From positions 1 to 7,721 of the forward strand of contig JAHELX010000280.1 of NCBI GenBank assembly GCA_024643945.1: a DNA stretch of 7,721 bases. Reading direction: 5' to 3'. Source of the DNA: Anaerolineales bacterium. Its GTDB lineage: Bacteria > Chloroflexota > Anaerolineae > 4572-78 > NAK82. The notes beneath the pieces are model-generated. The model worked only from the letters and a program-made list of their open reading frames with translations, had not been told where the DNA came from and searched no databases. Positions 5,728 to 7,721 of the stretch are shown here, piece after piece. Each line of letters begins with the position of its first letter. Positions within the stretch are counted from its first letter, which is position 1. The position numbers and the translations under genes are program-made.

Positions 5728-7487
5728 TTGGAGCATTTGCTGCCTTACTACCTGGCTGTGCCCAGAGGTCACAGGCCAGGCGCATGCTGGCGCCTCTGGC
5801 GTTGGGAGCGATGGGCGTTTTGATTGGGTGCAACTTTACCACTACCCCGGCTCCAGCGCCGCCGACTTCCACATATTCCACACTTCAGACGCCGAATCGA
5901 GGTGATGTCTTATCGCCGGATGCCCTCCTTCCTGGAGATACGGCTATGGCCACACCGTCCATCACAACCGCACCTGCGCCGCCGACCACCCAGCCGAAGG
6001 AGCATCCGGTTCGCAGCGCACAACGCGACGAGACTGATCGGAAGCCCAATATTCAGTCTCCTTTGCCAACGCCTGGCCCCACGATTAGCGACCAGCCGCC
6101 GCCGCCGCCCCCCCGGGCGCCTGCCACATCGACGCTTCCATCGCCGCTCGCAACGACCGTGAAACCAGGCTTATCCGTCTACACTGGGCAGGTGACGCTG
6201 CCGACCTACCCTTACCGGGACTTCCTGCGGGAGGAACGAGACACCCTATACGGCATGCCAGTTTACCGCCTGGACCGGGCGGCCTACGAAGCAGCAGCGC
6301 CCAGGCCATTGTCTCAGATTTATCAGACGCTGATGATTGAGAACCCTTACCTGCGGCTCACTTTTCTGCCTGAACTGGGTGGCCGCCTCTACAGCGCACT
6401 TGTCAAGTCTACCGGCCAGGAGATTTTTTACCACAACCCCGTCGTCAAACCATCCCGCTACGGGCCATTGTTTCCTATTGAGGACAACTGGTGGCTGGGG
6501 ATGGGCGGTATGGAATGGGCGTTTCCGGTGCAGGAACACGGTTACGCCTGGGGTCTGCCATGGACTTACGACGTGGCTTCTACCCCTGAAAGCGTGACCG
6601 TCACCTTGCGCGACAGCACCGAACCCGGTCGGGTGCGGGCCGAGGTGCGAGTAACCCTGCTCGCCGATAGCGCCACATTCTCCGTTCAGCCCCGGCTGAT
6701 CAACGGCACGGACCGTACGCTACCTGTACAATTTTGGCTAAGTGCGGCGCTTGCGCCGGGTGGCCCTTCGCTAGCGCCCAACACACACATCATCTTGCCG
6801 ACGAACCAGGTCGTCGTTCACAGTCGAGGGGAAGCAGGCTGGGACCTGCCGGGGCCCCGCTCGCCCATGCCGTGGCCGGTCGTAGCCGGCCGTGACTTGA
6901 GCCGCTATGATCAGTGGACCAACTACCTGGGCTTCTTCATCCCTTACATGCAAGCCAACTTCATGGCCGTCTACAACCCGGCTGCTGATCTGGCAGTTGC
7001 CCGGATTATATCGCCGGGGCAGATACCAGGCCATAAGTTCTTCGCCTTTGGCCCCAACTTTGGCGACCGCAGCTACACTGATGATAACAGCCAATACGTC
7101 GAAATATGGGGCGGTATCAACCCAGGCTTTTGGCCGGAAGATGATGTCCAAATCGCCCCAGGTGACGCTATCGAGTGGCACGAAACCTGGTGGCCACTGG
7201 CCGGATTAGGTGAGCCGACCTTTGCCAACGCCCACGTCGCCTTCAGCCTGTTGAATGGAGTGGCCTTGCGCATCCTCGGCGCGCGGCCGGGACAGGCTAC
7301 GCTAGTGCTCTCAGCAGGCGGGGTTGAGCTCTTGCGTGACCCCTTGACCCTGAATCCTATCCACCCCGTGGAAAGACCTATCCCGAACAGAGGCGACTCG
7401 CCACTTCAAATTCAGTTCATCACGCCTAACGGGGAGCTGATGGCAGATTACCAGACTTCGCTACACCTTGCAGGTACTTCGCCATGA
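5724..7487 (+). CDS. DUF5107-domain lipoprotein with proline-rich linker
   Basis: The protein has 587 residues. Seen: a basic stretch (RSQARR, 15-20), a hydrophobic segment and a lipobox LIGC with Cys36, suggesting a signal-peptidase-II lipoprotein outside the membrane. A Pro/Thr-rich, probably disordered linker covers about 37-148, including a run of six prolines (125-130). A single large domain follows (about 150-545) with DUF5107 features: VYTGQVTLPTYPY, GMPVYRLDRAAYE, LPELGGRLY (215-223), FYHNPVVKPSRYG, GGMEWAFPVQEHGYAWG. Known: DUF5107 is related to the galactose-mutarotase-like sugar-binding beta-sandwich; no activity is established that I know of. Family members often carry TPRs after the domain; this one has none. 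The ATG at 5724 overlaps the GT2 stop (ATGA) and has GGAG at 5716-5719. An ATG at 5784 would remove the basic n-region, so 5724 is preferred, though the 20 residues before it make the signal long. The domain is firm; carbohydrate binding is inferred. Confidence 0.85.
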   Translation: MIGAFAALLPGCAQRSQARRMLAPLALGAMGVLIGCNFTTTPAPAPPTSTYSTLQTPNRGDVLSPDALLPGDTAMATPSITTAPAPPTTQPKEHPVRSAQRDETDRKPNIQSPLPTPGPTISDQPPPPPPRAPATSTLPSPLATTVKPGLSVYTGQVTLPTYPYRDFLREERDTLYGMPVYRLDRAAYEAAAPRPLSQIYQTLMIENPYLRLTFLPELGGRLYSALVKSTGQEIFYHNPVVKPSRYGPLFPIEDNWWLGMGGMEWAFPVQEHGYAWGLPWTYDVASTPESVTVTLRDSTEPGRVRAEVRVTLLADSATFSVQPRLINGTDRTLPVQFWLSAALAPGGPSLAPNTHIILPTNQVVVHSRGEAGWDLPGPRSPMPWPVVAGRDLSRYDQWTNYLGFFIPYMQANFMAVYNPAADLAVARIISPGQIPGHKFFAFGPNFGDRSYTDDNSQYVEIWGGINPGFWPEDDVQIAPGDAIEWHETWWPLAGLGEPTFANAHVAFSLLNGVALRILGARPGQATLVLSAGGVELLRDPLTLNPIHPVERPIPNRGDSPLQIQFITPNGELMADYQTSLHLAGTSP

Positions 7488-7721
7488 CGACCAACACGTC
7501 GAAGCTCTGTAATAATTGCGGGACAACTTTTCCCGCCCACGAACCCTTTTGCCCACGCTGTGGCAAACCACAACCGATAGCCATAACAGCCGGGCAAGTC
7601 CAGGACAAACCCCACCCATCTGCCCACACAGCGCTTGCAAATGGTGCGTCCACGGCTTCAGAGGACCCGGTACAGGCTGAGGGAGCATCCAACGGTCGCA
7701 GATGGACTCTGGGGCGGGCGG
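7484..7721 (+). CDS. N-terminus of a zinc-ribbon protein (runs off right edge)
   Basis: An open frame with no stop gives 79 codons before the window ends. The ATG overlaps the stop of the DUF5107 gene by four bases, so coupling is likely. Seen: four cysteines as CNNC and CPRC (C9, C12, C23, C26; spacing C-x2-C-x10-C-x2-C), a zinc ribbon of the short kind that often opens bacterial membrane or regulatory proteins. After it comes a Gly/Ala/Ser/Pro-rich, probably flexible stretch (about 31-70), then GRRWTLGRA. In many such proteins a membrane span or an effector domain follows, but that part is outside the window, so the function is unknown. The ribbon itself is well supported. Confidence 0.8.
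   Translation, partial: MTTNTSKLCNNCGTTFPAHEPFCPRCGKPQPIAITAGQVQDKPHPSAHTALANGASTASEDPVQAEGASNGRRWTLGRA

Noticed and set aside
1..7721. CRISPR array, tRNA or rRNA genes, or transposase
   Set aside because: No regularly spaced repeats beyond the short ones listed, no cloverleaf or rRNA sequence that I recognise, and no transposase motif were seen.

Overview
The window is a moderately GC-rich bacterial chromosome fragment, most likely from Chloroflexota (Anaerolineae/Caldilineae type). That placement is an inference from the gene mix: TPR proteins, a DUF5107 protein, large polyprenyl-phosphate-type membrane glycosyltransferases, and short intergenic palindromes. I see no marker gene that would prove it. 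I see no rRNA, tRNA, CRISPR array, transposase or phage gene.

Layout. Positions 1-1154 are the 5' part of a minus-strand gene that runs off the left edge. It encodes a multi-membrane-span GT39/PMT-like glycosyltransferase. Its last visible codons contain a G-rich direct repeat with a 51-base period. Positions 1155-1509 are a divergent intergenic region with a 16-base inverted repeat, a nested hairpin, an 11-base direct repeat and a good plus-strand promoter. Next come a membrane-anchored TPR protein (1510-3183), a 190-base gap holding a MITE-like palindrome with a second, outer inverted repeat, and a DASS/SLC13-type transporter (3374-4843). A new promoter at 4847-4875 then starts a tightly packed run: a GT2 polyprenyl-phosphate hexosyltransferase-like enzyme (4915-5727), a DUF5107 lipoprotein (5724-7487), and the start of a zinc-ribbon protein (7484-window end). 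Each of the last two genes overlaps the one before it by four bases (ATGA).

How the genes may work together. The GT2 enzyme is the kind that loads a sugar onto a polyprenyl phosphate in the cytoplasm. The GT39-like protein is the kind that uses such lipid-linked sugars outside the membrane. The DUF5107 lipoprotein has a mutarotase-like, possibly sugar-binding fold and is probably displayed outside. A cell-surface glycosylation or glycan-handling neighbourhood is therefore plausible, but this is inference. The transporter and TPR protein are not obviously tied to it.

No clearly new multi-gene system is evident. The most distinctive items are the two-way-folding palindrome between the TPR and transporter genes, the transporter's altered substrate-binding signatures, the GT39-like protein's membrane-spanning N-terminal extension, and the coupled GT2-DUF5107-zinc ribbon operon.
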